Positions 10,398 through 21,574 of a stretch of 64,000 nucleotides of DNA are shown here, piece by piece. Below the pieces are notes generated by a model, which was not told the DNA's origin, searched no databases, and worked only from the letters and a program-made list of their open reading frames with translations. The number at the start of each line of letters is the position of its first letter. Position 1 is the first letter of the stretch. Origin of the DNA: Micropterix aruncella (taxonomy: Eukaryota; Arthropoda; Insecta; Lepidoptera; Micropterigidae); contig OX155960.1 in assembly GCA_944548615.1 (NCBI GenBank), positions 33,696,475 to 33,760,474 of the forward strand, in the 5' to 3' direction. The translations under genes were made by a program, and so were the position numbers.

Positions 10398-11211
10398 TAC
10401 GTGTGGCACTCAAGGACTGCCGCGGTAAAGCTATTGCATAGCATTTTAAACAACTTATGCAAGTATAATTATTTATTTATTTTATTTTTTCTGATATCAG
10501 ATAACTGCGCTCTATCGGAAAACGTTGAAATTATTCCGAATCATTTGCGGCTGCGAATGATTCGGAATAATTTAAACGTCTTCCGATAGAGCGCCGCGCA
10601 CGAATTTTTTATTCGATAAAGCAAAAAAACCGGATTATTCGAAAAAAATCGTAGATAAAAAGATAGATAATTATATTATCTTTTAAATGGTGCAGGTTTC
10701 ATAATAATACGCCAGATAGTATTTGCGTAGTAGTCGTTTTTGTGTTCGGTTAGATCTAATTTCACAAATTTATTACACTATGTAATATAAATAAAATCTA
10801 AAATATTCAAAGCTAAGAATATTAGGAAAATGTTCTTGTTTAACATATATTTTTTTCGAATCGTAAGCAGTACTCGTTTAGACGTAATTATCAGTTTAAA
10901 ATCATTAATTTTCGTTAAGAAATTTCTTCATTCGGTCGCCGCGCTGGCCTACTAGGCCCGCGATAAAAGCTATGCAATAGCTTAAAAATTCGTGCGCGGC
11001 TCTCTTTCGGAAGACGTTTAAATTATTCCGAATCATTTGCTTCCGCAGCCGCAAATGGTTCGGAATAATTTCAACGTTTTACGATAGAGCGCAGTTATCT
11101 GATATCAGAAAAAATAAAATAAATAAAATAAATAAATAATTATAATTGCATAAGTTGTTAAAAAATGCTATGCAATAGCTTTACCGCGGCAGTCCCCGAG
11201 TGCCACACGTA
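10398..11211. mobile_element. large-TIR element B1, 814 bp
   Basis: Inverted ends of about 220 bp: the left starts TACGTGTGGCACTC, the right ends GAGTGCCACACGTA. Both arms carry TGCCGCGGTAAAGCTATTGC and CTGATATCAGATAACTGCGC. Each arm also contains its own internal palindrome (10507-10594 and 10998-11092) built on CTCTATCGGAAAACGTT and ATTATTCCGAATCATTTGC. The ~370-bp centre is AT-rich and noncoding. It is presumably mobilised in trans. A truncated relative lies at 12377-12953. Confidence 0.8.
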
Positions 11212-11799
11212 TTTTTTTTTTACATAAACTTGTAGTACAGTCGATTATTTTTTTCAAATAAAATATTAGTATATTTTAAAAATAATATTTTGCAGAGCCT
11301 GCTTATATTATTTTTGTCATACAATGAGATTCAAAATGCCGCAAGGGACATTGTATATTTATATACCTATAATACAACGAAAATTAGCTGGTGAGTTGTT
11401 TTATCGGCGTGCGCTGACGAAACGGTTTGATATAAGAATAATATATGACAAAAATATCGCCGTCATAAAGATCTATAAAAAAGTCACCAATAGTATTTAT
11501 CCAATTTCTATATTTAATCTACAATAACTGCTTTTATCTCTCAAAGAAATAAGAAAAATAATTAGGCAGTGTTTGTTAAAGACATTAGCATTACAATAAG
11601 AATCCTTTTCAAAATAAATTAATGCATTATCACGGGTGGTTAATAAAGATATACCTATCCATTTACTATACGTTTTAGGTAGTGTAGTTTTAGAGATATC
11701 ATGAAATTAATAACGCGTGCAAGCACCCCGAAATAGAAAAGTGAAAGTGAAGTCATGTTCTTTAGGAGGCATAGCATATGTTACTGTTATTTATAATAC
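11212..11799. other. AT-rich spacer
   Basis: No repeat or gene recognised. A plus-strand open frame at 11324-11527 has no recognisable motif. Confidence 0.4.
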
Positions 11800-11966
11800 C
11801 TTGGTGTAAGCATCGCTTATGAACTGAGTATCTCCCACGATGGCATAAAAAGATGGCGACGGCCTCAACGATCTCAGTGAATTCAGAGCTCTAGCCGGAG
11901 TACCCGCCTCCACCCATATGCGTATAGACGACTGCTCGATCATGTAGTACAGAGCTTGGTCCACCT
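11800..11966 (-). CDS. candidate internal exon of an unidentified host gene
   Basis: On the minus strand a typical acceptor (CACGCCTACTTTCAG) precedes 167 bp that stay open in one phase and end at AAG followed by a GTATTA donor. The codon at the start is split (phase 1) and the end is phase 0. The 55 residues begin VDQALYYMIEQSSIRIWVEA and end SFYAIVGDTQFISDAYTK. GC is clearly higher than in the surrounding AT-rich DNA, and codons look insect-like. I do not firmly recognise the family. The pattern faintly recalls the ligand-binding N-terminal region of ionotropic glutamate-type receptors; that is a guess. No neighbouring exon was found in the window, so introns would be long or the exon is a relic. 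Confidence 0.4.
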
Positions 11967-12376
11967 CTGAAAGTAGGCGTGAAATCATCAGTGTTGCTAT
12001 GGTGTGTACGATGTTTATGGCGTTAGGAAGACCGTCATATTAAAATAAAACATACATATTAATTACTTTTTTAACTTCAGGAAATAAATAATTAATTAAA
12101 TAACGACGACGTACTTAATTATTTAATAAAATTAATAATAATTACTAATTACAAAAGTGTTTACTGATTACTACGCAATTAAGCAATAACTACTAAGCAA
12201 TTTTGATCGAACGTAGTATGTTTTAGTATTACCTATACTTAATTCCATACACTCTATATTTTCTACCTCTATCCATTCCGTGGTTTAACAGAGATGATAG
12301 ATAGAGATGTCAAGACCGGAGAGGTAGACCGATCGGCTATATAGTAGCCGCAAGACTTTATGAGTCAGCGATGTGG
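11967..12376. other. AT-rich spacer
   Basis: Would be intron if the exon at 11800-11966 is real. Nothing else recognised. Confidence 0.35.
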
Positions 12377-12953
12377 GTGCCGCGGTAAAGCTATGGCTTA
12401 GCATTTTTAACAACTAATGCAATTATAATTATTTATTTATTTTATTTTTTCTGACATCACATAACTGCGCTCTATCGGAAAACGTTGAAATTATTCAGAA
12501 TCATTTGCGGCTGCGAAAGCAAATGATTCGGAATAGTTAAAACGTCTTCCGATAGAGCGCCGCGCACTAATTTTTTATTCGATAAAGCAAAAAAACCGGA
12601 TTACTCGAAAAAAATCGTAGATAAAAAGATAGATAATTAAATTATCTTTAAAATAGTGCATGTTTCATAATAATACGCCAGATAGTATTTGCGTAGTAGT
12701 CGTTTTTGTGTTGGGTTAGACCTAATTTCACAAATTAATTACACGATGTAATATAAACAAGATCTAAAATATTCAAAGCTAAGAATATTAGGAAAATATT
12801 CTTGTTTAACATATATTTTTTTCGATTCGTAAGCAGTACTCGTTTAGACGTAATTATCAGTTTAAAATCATTAATTTTCGTTAAGAAATTTCTTCATTCG
12901 GTCGCCGCGCTGGCCTAGGCCCGCGATAAAAGCTATGCAATAGCTTAAAAATA
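12377..12953. mobile_element. element B2, truncated copy of B1
   Basis: Same order as B1 from TGCCGCGGTAAAGCTATGGC through the palindrome around 12468-12560 and the shared centre (AATCGTAGATAAAAAGATAG, CAGTACTCGTTTAGACG). The outermost ~22 bp of the left end and the whole right arm after AGCTATGCAATAGCTT are missing. Confidence 0.75.
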
Positions 12954-13457
12954 ACTGTAATAACTGTAATAATTTGACTTTTTTTATTTTTATTTATTAC
13001 TATTACTTATTCATAAATTTTGGTGACTATTGTTTGATATCATTTGACATTTTATTTTATTTTTAATTTATTAACACGATCATTTTTTTTTGTGTTTTAT
13101 TTCCTATTGTGATCATTAGTTATAATTTGTAATGGTGACGGGAATATATATATTTCTTTTCCTTTTTATTTTTTTTTTATTCATTGCCGAATATATGTGA
13201 TATAAAAGCTAGAGAGCTAGCTGCCCTGGAACAAGTCCTGGCACTTAGTTGGGCAGCAGCAGTACTTAAATGCTAATGCTCATATCGGCCGTGTTTAATT
13301 TTAATTTTAATTTTAATTATATATATTTTTTTTATTATTATGATTATTAGTGATACTTGTGCACTTGTAAATGAATTGTTAAATTAAATAAATAATTAAA
13401 TAAATAAATAAATATACCTGTGATATGAAACTGTGATATTTCTACAAAAACTACATT
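12954..13457. other. low-complexity AT-rich DNA
   Basis: Runs such as (TTTTAA)n near 13295-13318 and (AAAT)n near 13382-13415. A short patch with CCTGGCACTTAGTTGGGCAG near 13239 is not identified. Confidence 0.4.
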
Positions 13458-13793
13458 TATGTATAGTAGGGCCACGGTTATTCTAATCCATGTTTTTACC
13501 CCCCAGGCCATGTTTTTACCCCCCAAAGTCACTCCTCTGCTCCAATTTTATAATGCAATACTGTATTTTATAATTTATGTACGTATGTATTGTATAATTA
13601 CATTTGTAACTGACTACATTTAAATAAGTAATATATTATGTATTATTTTACTTATTGACTACGTTTTCATTCATTTTCCACTTTACCGTATGTTTCCCCC
13701 TTGATTTACGACAGAGTCCGTGGTATCCGAGTTTTAGATTATCCGAGGTACCCTCGGTCCATATTACCTCGGATTAGCGAGGTCCTACTTTAC
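13458..13793. mobile_element. pogo/Tigger-like non-autonomous remnant
   Basis: The left end GTAGGGCCACGGTTATTCTA then ATCC and the inverted right end (on the minus strand) GTAGGACCTCGCTAATCCGA then GG agree in the conserved pattern of pogo/Tigger termini, with TA at the edges. Further ATTATCCGAGG and CCTCGGATTAGCGAGG motifs lie near the right end, as in that group. The interior is noncoding. Confidence 0.5.
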
Positions 13794-13872
13794 TTAATTC
13801 GACGAAGTTACTATTACTAGCGATACAATATTGACGAGTTTCCATATTCAAAAGACCAAATAACAAAATAGA

Positions 13873-14300
13873 AATAAAATCGAAAACTATCTCGGTTACT
13901 TGACTATATAACACTATATGCAACTGCCGTTGTCCAGGACTATCTACCACTTGTCGGTAGAGATCCTGAACTTTTACCCATAATCAAGCAAAGGAAAGCG
14001 GCGTACCTGGGCCACGTGCTGAGACATGAGCGATATCAACTGCTTCAGCTCATTATTATGGGGAAAGTTTGCGGTAAACGACGGGCTGGAAGAAGAAAAA
14101 AGTCTTGGCTCCGCAACATCCGAGCGTGGACAAACATCTCAAGCGTAGAAGAACTATTTCGCTTGGCCCAAGACAGGGAAAAATTCACAGAGCTGACAGC
14201 CAACCTCCTGTAGGAGAGGTACTATAAGAAGAAGAAGGACTATCTACTCTGGTCAACGGTGGTTGCAACATCGCCGAAACATCGGGTGCAATTTATAAAA
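13873..14300. repeat. repeat C foldback copy C3, split by a LINE insertion
   Basis: The left arm carries ATAAAATCGAAAACTATCTC and CAACTGCCGTTGTCCAGG. The right arm carries GTCAACGGTGGTTGCAAC, ATCGCCGAAACATCGGGTGC. The arms are inverted relative to each other. The palindrome centre is interrupted at 13937-14247 by a LINE fragment with an 11-bp target duplication, so the foldback existed before the LINE inserted. Confidence 0.65.
13948..14236 (+). pseudogene. RTE-type LINE, 3' end of the reverse transcriptase ORF
   Basis: An open frame reads PELLPIIKQRKAAYLGHVLR, then HERYQLLQLIIMGKVCGKR, then GRRKKSWLRNIRAWT, and ends SSVEELFRLAQDREKF then TELTANLL and a stop. The YLGHVLRH ... GK..G.R....SWL.N.R.W ... 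LF..A.DR block is the conserved C-terminus of RTE-like LINE polyproteins of the kind often misnamed 'craniofacial development protein 2-like' in insect annotation. A short 3' untranslated part ends in AAGAAGAAG. The direct repeat GGACTATCTAC lies exactly at 13937-13947 and 14237-14247. This is therefore a 5'-truncated target-primed insertion of only 289 bp. Confidence 0.85.
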
Positions 14301-14989
14301 TAATTATTCATGCGAGTCATTTTAAAGCTACAGGAATTATATTATCATACCTTTCAAAAATTTTATTGCTCGTTATATATTATTGGATTCATTTGAGTAT
14401 ATAAATTTCATCCACAGCAGTGGATGGAAATTAGTTTGTGGACTACGTGCCTTATCCGTAAATGCACGGATGAGCGATCACACTATTAAACTGACCATTA
14501 AACTCGAGCCCAAGATAAATATTCTCGCCGTCCTGTTTGCCAGACTAAGGGCTGCGGTTTTCCAAGTTATCACAAATAGACGCTAAAACAAACAGAGACT
14601 AGTGGTATCACTCTTCGGGATCAACAGATGCATTAAGTGATAATTCCAAGTCGAAAAAACATAATTTTGTGGTGTTGTTTTTTGATACCGATAGATATTC
14701 CCCGTCAATTTTTAAACGAAAAAAAAATATTTATTTGTTCGCACAAGTTATTACTAATTATTAATTATAATACATTTTCAGTAAACTTTTTCTGCTGAAC
14801 AGGCTAAGGGGAGTTTTGTAATTATTCGTTGCGGAACAACCTGCCTGCCTGTCAGTATTTTTTTATAAAAACAAGATTGCTTACAGGTGAGCTATTTGAG
14901 TAGGCTATAAATAAAAAAGTTTCATTGAAATAATTAAAAAAAAATGCTATTTTGTGTAATTTAGTTATGTAACATATTCAATATTTAAA
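14301..14989. other. no gene recognised
   Basis: An open frame at 14383-14586 (+) has somewhat higher GC but no recognised motif and no clear splice context. Confidence 0.35.
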
Positions 14990-15165
14990 AATGAATGAAT
15001 GAATGAATGAAAATCTCTTTATTGCACAATAAAACTAAGGTACAAAGGCGGACTTATCGCTACATTACAATATCTTCCTGTCAACCAACTCTTCCAGTCA
15101 ACCAAAAATCACAAAAAGTGAACTTAATTAGGTATTTTAAATTTTTTAATATACAATTTATAATT
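14990..15165 (-). repeat. LINE 3' untranslated end with (CATT)n tail
   Basis: The plus strand shows (GAAT)n/(ATGA)n at 14993-15010, then AAAATCTCTTTATTGCAC, then GGCGGACTTATCGCTA and CTCTTCCAGTCAACC. This arrangement is, from memory, a common lepidopteran LINE 3' end read on the other strand. No coding part is attached. Confidence 0.5.
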
Positions 15166-15267
15166 GTGAAATTATTTATAAGAATATGAAAATAATTATG
15201 TGAATTTATTATAAATAAACAATTTATAAGGAAATTAAATAATAGTGATTGTTAAAATAGATCCAGT

Positions 15268-15474
15268 TATTATAAATAAGATAAAAACGAATTTACTGCG
15301 TCAAGTTTGTAGCACCCCACGTTTCGGCAATATTGCAACCACCGTTGTCCATACTTCCCTGGACAACGGCGCTTGCAACATCGCCGAAACCTCGGGTGCT
15401 ACTAACTTCACTCACTTGGTAAATTCCCTTTTATACTATTTATAATGTCAAACAACCGCGATAGTCTTTGACTT
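15268..15474. repeat. repeat C foldback copy C4
   Basis: The left arm has ATAAAAACGAATTTACTGCG, TTTGTAGCACCCCACGTTTC and CCACCGTTGTCCA. The right arm has TGGACAACGGCGCTTGCAAC, ATCGCCGAAACCTCGGGTGC and the full tail ATGTCAAACAACCGCGATAG. The palindrome centre is near 15355 (CCATACTTCCCTGG). The arms are more diverged than in the 30.6 and 31.8 kb copies, so this one is older. Confidence 0.75.
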
Positions 15475-16629
15475 CACGCTGACCTATGTTTATAACCGTG
15501 TACTTCGTTATTGTCTATGTTAGCCTTTATATAAATCAGACATTATAATATATATTATGTGTTTACAGGTAAGATTTTTTCTTTATTAATAGGGGAGTAT
15601 ATTGCTTTGGCCTAAGCGATAAATTGCCCTGTTAGTTTGTTTCTGTAATAAAAATACAAGAGGAACCTCAGAGTCGATTCTCGACAGCAACATTCTGTAG
15701 GGTAGTTTTGCTTGGAACAAGAGCGATATGAAGAAATCGCTTTTTATACACCCGCCAAGATCCACGTATTCCTAATTGCAAAAATGGCAGATGGCAATGT
15801 GTTGCAAAGATTGTATATGTATGTATGTATAAACCATAGCTCATCTAACCTCTGCATAATTTAATCGTTAGATCCCAACGCTGGAGGGCGATTTTAAGTG
15901 GAATGGTCACTACATAAATTTGCATTCGAGAAAGATTCCGCAAACTCTAATCTATTCTATTAACGAATTTGCGTCTGCGGTTAACCCAATTAAAGCGGTT
16001 TTGCAAGGGGACGAAGACCACTTCAGCCGCGGCAACGTCCAACTTATTTAGCTGAAAACGTTCAGCCGTGTTCGCCGCCGCACCGCACAGCGTTACCCTC
16101 AGGGCGCTTCATTAGCAAAACTCCAAGGTTAATAATAGTAATTAATCGTAAGCACTGCGGAAACTTCCAGCTTCGCCGAGAAACTGAAGACTTTTGAGCT
16201 GTTGATAATAATTCAAAAGAAATTAAATCATACAGTTCAAGCAGCACTTCTAAAAGTACGAGAGGTGTTCTTATGTTTCAAATTTTAATTATTTATTTCA
16301 TTTTTATTTTCAGCAAAAAAAAAATATATGAAAAAGTACATATAAAGAAATTTCTTAAAGCTTTACATTTATAATGATATATACCACATTATAAGAAATA
16401 AGAAAAAGGAAAAATTTATTTTCATAAACCCGATCTGGGTATAGAAATTACATATCAAAACAAAATTGGTATTTCTACAAATAAAATTACATTTCAAATT
16501 ATAAAAAAGTCTTTAAAAAACTAGTATAAAAAAACATAGAAATTCGAAAATAACAAAGACATAAAAACTAGAAAAATAAAAATAAACAGAAATAATGAAA
16601 AACATAGAGAATCAGCAATTCAATAACGA
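15475..16629. other. no gene recognised; GC-rich patch 15880-16120
   Basis: The patch contains GCCGCCGCACCGCACAGCG and long non-repetitive sequence that could be unique host DNA, but I find neither an exon nor a core promoter there. 16310-16629 is A-rich. Confidence 0.35.
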
Positions 16630-17800
16630 ATATATATGAAAACTAGAAAAATAGAAAACATCCAAATAGTTCTACATAGACTACATTTAATAAGGATCAA
16701 ACTATCAATCAACAATCAAGAAATAGAAAAATGCATCGACTCTTCAAAGAACAAAAAATCAACTGGTCTCGATGATATACCTGTTAGCGTAAATAAAATC
16801 CATAAACTTGTACTGGCACCTTGTCTAACATATCTTTACAATTTAAGCTTTTCAGAGGGAATATTTCCAGATTGTCGTAAAGTAGCCAAGATTACACCGA
16901 TATATAAAAAAGGGCGATCCCACGAGCGTAGAAAATTATCGACCCGTAGCCCTACTGAGCAATTTCTCAAAAATCTTGGAGAAGGTCACCGAAAAACGAC
17001 TAAATGGTTTCCTTGAAAAATTTGTGGTCATTTCAGACAGTCAATATGGATTCCGGACAAAAACAATCTACACAGGATGCCGCGCTGTATGCATGTTTCA
17101 AGATTGAGAATAGTCGAAACAAGAAGATGCTTTCAGCAGGACTGTTCTGCGATCTAAGCAAACCATTCGACAGTATAAACATCAATACCCTGGTAGACAA
17201 GCTAAACCATTATGGAATTAGAGGAGTGGCCAATTTACTCATTAAATCATACCTACAAAACAGGCAGCAAGTGGTGGAGATTAAAATAATTGATGGAATT
17301 GAGGAAAAGGCTGAGCAATCGAAATGTGAAATAGTAAACATCGGTGTGCCTCAGGGCTCAACATTAGGACCTCTCCTCTTCAATCTCTATTGTAACGATT
17401 TAGCAACTAACATAACTTGTGTCAAAACTGTCCAACTTGCTGATGACAACACGTGCATTCTTGAAAGTGATTGTAGAACAAAAATGGAGGAATCAACAAA
17501 CGAAACACTTTTTTAAGGCAATGATTGCTTTAGAGTGAACCCGATGTCGCCAAATTTAAGCAAAGCAGTGTTGATAAACTTCTTAAATAAAAAAGAAAAA
17601 CAGTTAGCGTTAAATTACTCTATCGAGATTGCCAAGTCCACTAAATTTCCAGGAACTTACACCGACGAAAACATGTCATGGAAAACCCACATAGACCAGC
17701 CCAAACCAAAATTGTGTTCAGCCCGCTATGCGTTATCCAGATCGAGAAAGATATTGGATCCAGATCGAGAAAGATATAGTCTACACACGCTGCAAATAAG
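16630..17800 (+). pseudogene. LINE reverse transcriptase pseudogene (jockey/CR1 type)
   Basis: Successive frames carry the reverse transcriptase blocks in order: NKKSTGLDDIP and FPDCRKVAKITPIYKKG, then after a shift YRPVALLSNFSKILEKV and SDSQYGFRTK, then after another shift LFCDLSKPFDSI (motif A), VGVPQG-type IGVPQGSTLGPLLFNLY (motif B) and QLADDNTCIL (motif C, normally YADD, here LADD). A last frame holds KFPGTYTDENMSWKTHI and LSRSRKI. At least three frameshifts and a stop at 17514-17516 make it non-functional. It ends in a short duplication of CAGATCGAGAAAGATAT near 17740-17777. The endonuclease and 3' end are missing. Confidence 0.85.
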
Positions 17801-18444
17801 TATACCCAGATCAGCTGACCTGATTTCCAGGACATACCTAGGGCTCGTTCAGACACGCTGGACCCGCGCTATTGCAAACCGTGTGATTGGAACCGCAAGT
17901 TTTGTCATGTGTTCAGACAGCGGGCGGTTAGTGAGCGGTGCGTATATCGTTGTCGTCAGTTTATAGATGGAAGTCGAAGAAACAATACTATATTTGATGT
18001 TGCTAAAAAAAAGGGAATGCGATATTGGGTATATCCAATATTAAGTAATTAACTCGTATATGGCCAATTCGTAACCTTTTATCCCAAAATAAGAATACAT
18101 GAGCAATAATTCTTGGACTATATAAAAATGACCATAAAATCCTTTGATGAACCAATTGAATTGGTCAAGGAAGATATCTTAAGTTCTGAAACTCATATGA
18201 CCCCAAGCGTGTGATCAGATATTGCAGGTCTTTTATCCACTTTCTAAATGAACAATTCAGTGTCGAGGCGATCTATTGCGAAGTCGTGGTCTTGTGAAGT
18301 CAGAGCCCGCAACTCAACTAAACTATCTCCTGGGGTCCATAGTAACAGAATTGCGCGGCATCGCGCGATTCTAGTTTCTGGCGGTAGAGTGGCGGTTGTC
18401 GCTCGGTTTGACAAACCGCGGGATTACGTCTGAACGATTATTTG
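17801..18444. other. no gene recognised; GC-rich patches
   Basis: GGGCTCGTTCAGACACGCTG near 17841 looks like the end of a DNA-transposon-derived repeat, but I could not find its partner. A GC patch at 18240-18430 has no recognisable coding content. Confidence 0.3.
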
Positions 18445-18770
18445 GACGACAATGGGCCAGATTGCATTTCTTTGTGAACTAAAACTAAAATTAGTCCAAG
18501 CGAACGAGACAAAGCAATACGTTAGAGCGGAATATGAAACGAACGATCGTCGATAAATACTACCTGTAGAACTTATACTCGTCCGAATAAATTCGAGCAT
18601 ATTTCGTGAGTTGTAAAATTTAGATGGTTTGACCTTGGCGGGCAGTTTTAATGCGAAACAGTGACAACCGGTCATCTCATATTCCGCTCTAGCGTATTGC
18701 CCTGTCTCGTTCACAAGGACTAATTTCCGATTTTAGTTCACGAAGAAACGTAATCGAGCCCAATGATAAG
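18445..18770. mobile_element. MITE family D, copy D1
   Basis: The left arm has AATGGGCCAGATTGCATTTC, TTTGTGAACTAAAACT and GACAAAGCAATACGTTAGAG. The right arm has CTCTAGCGTATTGCCCTGTC, TTAGTTCACGAAGAAACG and TAATCGAGCCCAATGATAAG. The arms are ~105 bp inverted repeats, and the interior is noncoding. A second copy is at 53858-54149. Confidence 0.75.
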
Positions 18771-19328
18771 ACCCGCGCGGGAATCGCCCGATTATCGCCC
18801 TGTCTGAGCGCGGGCTTGAAGTTCTCGTCGGTCAAGAGTAAGTATTTGCTCATATTAAATTTTGAAGCTACTTAATGAAGTTGACCGTAATGTCGCCTCC
18901 AGCCGATTTCATACAGTCGCCGAATAGTAGCAAACCCCCCTTTAGAACTTGTTAACTTAAACTTAAGGATAATGGCGAGTTGCTCAAGTGCTCGAGTGGA
19001 GTGAGTGTGGCGGTTTCGGGACCAGTTAATTGATGAGTGGAGACCAGTTATTGTGGTTGCTCAGACCGTAATACTTTTAGCTTGTAGGTTACGAGGTGAA
19101 GTGAATCACCCAGGTTACGAGTGTAGCCTCGGTGCCCTAGAGGGAAATGGACACATGAGATGACTAGGAGGAATATTTAAGCAAAACCTATCACAAGCAT
19201 GTTGGATTCTATATAGCCGCCGATCCGTCTTGCTATACACGCACGGTGTGTATACAGTCGCAAATGCCAGAATGTAACAATAATTACTGCGTCAAATTGG
19301 GAATTCTGCTTCTACCATGCATCTATGT
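18771..19328. other. no gene recognised
   Basis: Moderate-GC sequence between MITEs D1 and E2. No motif, repeat partner or splice structure recognised. Confidence 0.35.
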
Positions 19329-19691
19329 AGGATGAGTTTTTAATTAGTGACATCCTAGCAGTGGGTGAATCAGTACGATGAACTAATCAACTTTTGAGAA
19401 GATTTTTTTTAGAAAACAAAAACAAAAAATAAATAAATTCGTTTTTTTTTGTTTTAATAATATAAAAAGGTATGAGCTATGTTTATAGCTAATAGACGAC
19501 AATATTAGTGATATTTTACGTATCGCTAGATGGCGCAGCGCGATCAACGCTTCTCAAGCTTTTCTTCAATAGATAAGATTTACACATTTGAAAAAAAAAT
19601 GTTTTCTTTTTTATTTTATTTTAATTGCGTTACTTATTTTGTCGTACTGATGCACCCACTAGAAGGATGACACTAATTAAAAACTCACCCT
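19329..19691. mobile_element. MITE family E, copy E2
   Basis: The left end is AGGATGAGTTTTTAATTAGT, GACATCCTAGCAGTGGGTGA, ATCAGTACGATG. The right end is CGTACTGATGCACCCACTAG, AAGGATGACACTAATTAAAA, ACTCACCCT, which is its inverse over ~52 bp. The interior has the half palindrome CGCTAGATGGCGCAGCGCG. Confidence 0.8.
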
Positions 19692-19945
19692 TTATATGAA
19701 GATTTTCATAGTGTTCGTATTTCAGAACCTGAAAGCATTCCAAGCGATACACGTGTGCATGGCTAACCAACAAGATACGGAGACTCCTTCGTGCAGTACT
19801 TACTGCTGCTGACTGATGTGTGCTCTGATTTCTTTTAATTTAATTAAAACCGATTTTTTACTGCGTCAAACTAGACGTTAGTTTTTCCGGTGTTTCGACA
19901 AAGTCACATTAATTTGCTGTCTTCACGGGGACATTTTGAGATTTT
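19692..19945. other. spacer
   Basis: Nothing recognised between MITE E2 and repeat A2. Confidence 0.3.
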
Positions 19946-20735
19946 GACTACAATGGGCGAACCCGTCACCTCAGGGATTTTTAACGATAATTATCGTTCT
20001 GTCTCCCGTAAGGTGATCGCAGAAGACTTTAGGACGTTATAAATCAACCGTCTAGCAAAGCCACGAACCCGCCAGAGGATAACGCTTTACGGCGAGGCAC
20101 TAGGAAGGTAATGCAGTGGGGCCACCTCGCCCCTTGGCTACCAGTTTTGAAAGGATATCTCCGTCTGGAATTAAACTTCAGGATACCTACGCCCTCCCGA
20201 CTAGTTACGGGAACGAAGTCGCTTGCGCGGCCTCTAGCTGTTGTATTACAGCGGTAATTCAATATGAATTTATTGCGGACCTGTGCATCCTTTGTCCGTG
20301 ATGCCACTTGGGATCGGGTGGCCCAAAGGTCGTTTCAAGAGTGGCATGACAACAGGTAAACATCCACCCCGCTACTTCGAAGAGAGTATATTTCAATAGT
20401 ATCCAGACTCCTCCAGCAATTAGTCAGTGTGCACAACCGATTGGCTGAAGCCGCACGGTGCCAAACCGTCCAGTAGCACTGGAGGGCAATTCCCTTAAGA
20501 GAAACCGATCCACCAGCCGGGCGGCCTGAGACGCAAGAGCCCTTTCCTGGGTAGTACCCCACGGAAGGACTCTTGCGAAGGACGCGATTGTCGCATACGT
20601 TGCGTTCATTGGGTGTACGGGCGGGTAGTTCAATTTCAATCGCCGCGACGCCTCCTGGCGCAGATCGCAGAGATGAATAATTTGGCGTAAATTTTGAAAA
20701 TCCTTTGTGCACACATAATTTGCTCTGTCATAACA
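19946..20735 (+). repeat. repeat A, copy A2
   Basis: Starts GACTACAATGGGCGAACCCG, followed by the family's hairpin (AACGATAATTATCGTT). The body matches A3 and A5. Relative to A5 it lacks a middle block (before about 20570) but keeps the distal part with GGCGGGTAGTTCAATTTCAA and CAGATCGCAGAGATGAATAA. The three overlapping open frames (87-125 codons) are side effects of GC content; no protein is recognisable. Confidence 0.75.
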
Positions 20736-21574
20736 TTCCTGTCATCGGGGGTCGGCGATGAGAGCTTCTCAATTAGGGGCTTCCATGCGGTGGAAACTTT
20801 CAAACCTTCACCTCGCAGTTGAATAAAGATGAATCTGCCAAGTATAATTATTGCTGTCTATTTCATTTGGTGTGTTGCTCTGCGTGACAGATTGTTATAT
20901 CCGCTCACTGAGAAGGTAACAAAAATAATAATAAAGTACGAGTAGCTATCCATCTCGAAAAGGATTGATCGAGCAGAAACAAATGGTACTACCATAATGA
21001 TCTCTCAACCCACGCATCAGAAGATGGAGAAAGAATAGAATTGAAGTGCCTAATTAGGCTGAAAACTAATTTTAAAAGTACATTTCGTAATATAAATGAT
21101 TTTAATTAAGTCGCTGTAGAAACGACACAAACGAAAACTTCCGTCAGGCCAAAAGCGGGAAAACAGAAGGCGAGCAGTTAATTTCGAGCAACAGTTGTCG
21201 TGGACAGAAAACCAATAATAACTCGGCCTGGCCGCCCCGTGGATATTGTGTTCAAACTATTGGGAAATGCTGCTTACGCTACAACTATTTTTTATCTCAA
21301 TATATGGTATAACTTTTTATGGATATGAGAGGCTGTATGGACCAAGCGGTGACTGCATAAAGCCTTGATAGAATATCCAGATTCAGTTTAATATTATTGG
21401 TATAATGGCATACAAGTCATGCAAAGAGTTAGGCATATTTTTTTACGTGATAATTGAAACGTTGGATAATATTGAAATATTTAAGGAAGGTAAATTTAAC
21501 TAAAAATATATACACAAGAAAAAAGAAAGTAAATGTAAAAGAGAAAATTGAGGAAAAATGCTAAGACATATTTT
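20736..21574. other. no gene recognised
   Basis: Mixed sequence with a GC patch at 21120-21250; no motif recognised. Confidence 0.35.

Noticed and set aside
20335..20714. Overlapping minus-strand ORFs of 125 and 96 codons
   Set aside because: They lie inside repeat A2; sister copies do not keep the frames.
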